Assembly: GCA_014380205.1 (NCBI GenBank)
Contig: JACMKH010000113.1
Span: 1 to 5,932 of the forward strand
Length of the DNA: 5,932 nucleotides
Origin: Sphingomonadaceae bacterium
GTDB lineage: Bacteria > Pseudomonadota > Alphaproteobacteria > Sphingomonadales > Sphingomonadaceae
Reading direction: 5' to 3'
Part shown: positions 5,451-5,932 of the stretch, one piece after another
How positions within the stretch are numbered: the stretch's first letter is position 1
Layout: each line of letters begins with the position of its first letter
Notes under the pieces: model-generated
What the model saw: only the letters and a program-made list of their open reading frames with translations
Databases searched by the model: none
Told to the model about the DNA's origin: nothing
Made by a program: the position numbers and the translations under genes

Positions 5451-5852
5451 ATGCGAATGGCCTACGAGATCAGGGGTTTGCGCGATGATCGGGTCGTGTC
5501 CGCCAAGCGCCGCGCGTTCGCCTCCGCCGCCGCCAAAGCCGCCGACATGCGTCTCTGCGGCGTCCGCGACGTGCGAGTTTTGGATGGGCGGGGTCGGGAA
5601 GTCGATCGTGACATTTGGACGCGCTTTCATCGAGAGCGGACTCACAGAAGACACGTGGAATTTCTGCGGAACTTGGGCTGGGGCTTCCTGATGAATCCGG
5701 TCGTTTGGGCGTTACCGTTTATTGTCTGGTATGCGCCTGATGCATTGGTGACCTACTGGGGGGTCGTCTTGGCCTTCGGTGTTGCGCCGCTCCTTCTGGC
5801 GAGCTTCCTTTTCTACAAGGCTTGGAAGGTTGCCCGGCGACGCCCCAGCTGA
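5451..5852 (+). CDS. Hypothetical two-TM membrane protein, antisense to the tail operon
   Basis: I do not recognise this 133-aa protein. Residues 1-70 are soluble and basic (YEIRGLRDDRVVSAKRRAFA at 5-24, then an Ala-rich helix and VRDVRVLDGRGREVDRD), ending in the charged RERTHRRH. Two hydrophobic segments follow, about 77-95 (WGFLMNPVVWALPFIVWY) and 102-122 (YWGVVLAFGVAPLLLASFLF), then KVARRR. Positive charge on both flanks predicts a hairpin with both ends in the cytoplasm. Coding is supported by an uninterrupted frame with sensible membrane-protein composition and no competing minus-strand frame over most of its length. GC is about 53% over 5641-5760 by hand count, against about 70% in neighbours, which suggests a separate origin. 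No clear ribosome binding site is seen; ATG at 5451 or 5457 are both possible. It is the only plus-strand gene, tail-to-tail with g11 and divergent from g12. Confidence 0.68.
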   Translation: MRMAYEIRGLRDDRVVSAKRRAFASAAAKAADMRLCGVRDVRVLDGRGREVDRDIWTRFHRERTHRRHVEFLRNLGWGFLMNPVVWALPFIVWYAPDALVTYWGVVLAFGVAPLLLASFLFYKAWKVARRRPS

Positions 5853-5853
5853 G

Positions 5854-5932
5854 CTAAGCCCGCTCGAGTGCCCCCCGCACCGCCCGGGCCACCTGCCGCC
5901 CCGATCGCGTCAGCGCCGCCGCCTCGCCCCCC
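5854..5932 (-). CDS. C-terminal end of the gene before g12, probably the tail tape-measure protein (g11 type)
   Basis: The last 25 codons and TAG stop of a minus-strand gene entering from the right edge: the residues read GGEAAALTRSGRQVARAVRG followed by ALERA. The amphipathic, Arg/Ala-rich helix is the kind of ending seen in small GTA tape-measure proteins, and g11 is what precedes g12 in GTA clusters, but too little is visible to prove the family. The call rests mainly on position and on the open frame with the same GC-rich third positions as the other operon genes. Its stop lies one base from the stop of the plus-strand small gene, so the two convergent genes leave no room for a terminator. 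Confidence 0.6.
   Translation of the reverse strand, partial: GGEAAALTRSGRQVARAVRGALERA

Noticed and set aside
5004..5654. 216-codon minus-strand frame over the g12 5' region and the small plus-strand gene
   Set aside because: It overlaps g12 in another frame and loses sense there; the plus-strand frame has coherent TM segments and the g12 start is well supported.
1..5932. tRNA, rRNA, CRISPR array, insertion sequence or attachment site
   Set aside because: No cloverleaf, regularly spaced repeats, transposase or integrase sequence could be seen on either strand.

Overview
The window is GC-rich DNA (about 70% or more in most stretches) carrying the tail-tip end of a gene transfer agent (GTA) or closely related siphovirus-like structural operon on the minus strand. 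The gene order and the N-terminal sequence of the last gene match the g11-g15 end of the alphaproteobacterial GTA cluster known from Rhodobacter capsulatus. The long form of the g12 protein, with a TIM-barrel-like region in front of DUF2460, together with the base composition, suggests a sphingomonad (Sphingomonadales). The taxonomic call is inference from remembered families; no search was run.

Reading in the direction of the operon, from high to low coordinates: (1) the last 25 codons of a gene that, by position, should be the tape-measure protein (g11); (2) a small two-TM membrane protein gene on the opposite strand, placed tail-to-tail against g11 with one base between the stops and head-to-head against g12; (3) a 770-aa distal-tail protein, g12/DUF2460 with a 560-residue N-terminal extension; (4) a di-heme cytochrome c lipoprotein gene with its own strong ribosome binding site; (5) the tail hub protein g13 (DUF2163 / BR0599-type) with a four-cysteine arrangement suited to an Fe-S cluster; (6) the NlpC/P60 peptidase g14; (7) the first 220 codons of the large tail-tip or receptor-binding protein g15, cut by the window edge.

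The phage-type proteins should assemble together: tape measure, distal tail ring, hub, cell-wall peptidase and tip fibre form the end of a tail that contacts and penetrates the recipient envelope. Two genes do not fit that job. The cytochrome c sits between g12 and g13, which normally lie side by side, and is flanked by similar 25-26-bp sequences in the two intergenic gaps. The antisense membrane protein sits between g11 and g12, has about 53% GC in its second half, and has no recognised family. A third oddity is a palindromic repeat of the ATTCCC...GGGAAT type lying over the 3' end of g14, where it supplies the last residues and the stop codon.

No RNA genes, CRISPR arrays, transposases or convincing intrinsic terminators were seen. 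There is no gene-free stretch longer than 300 bases.
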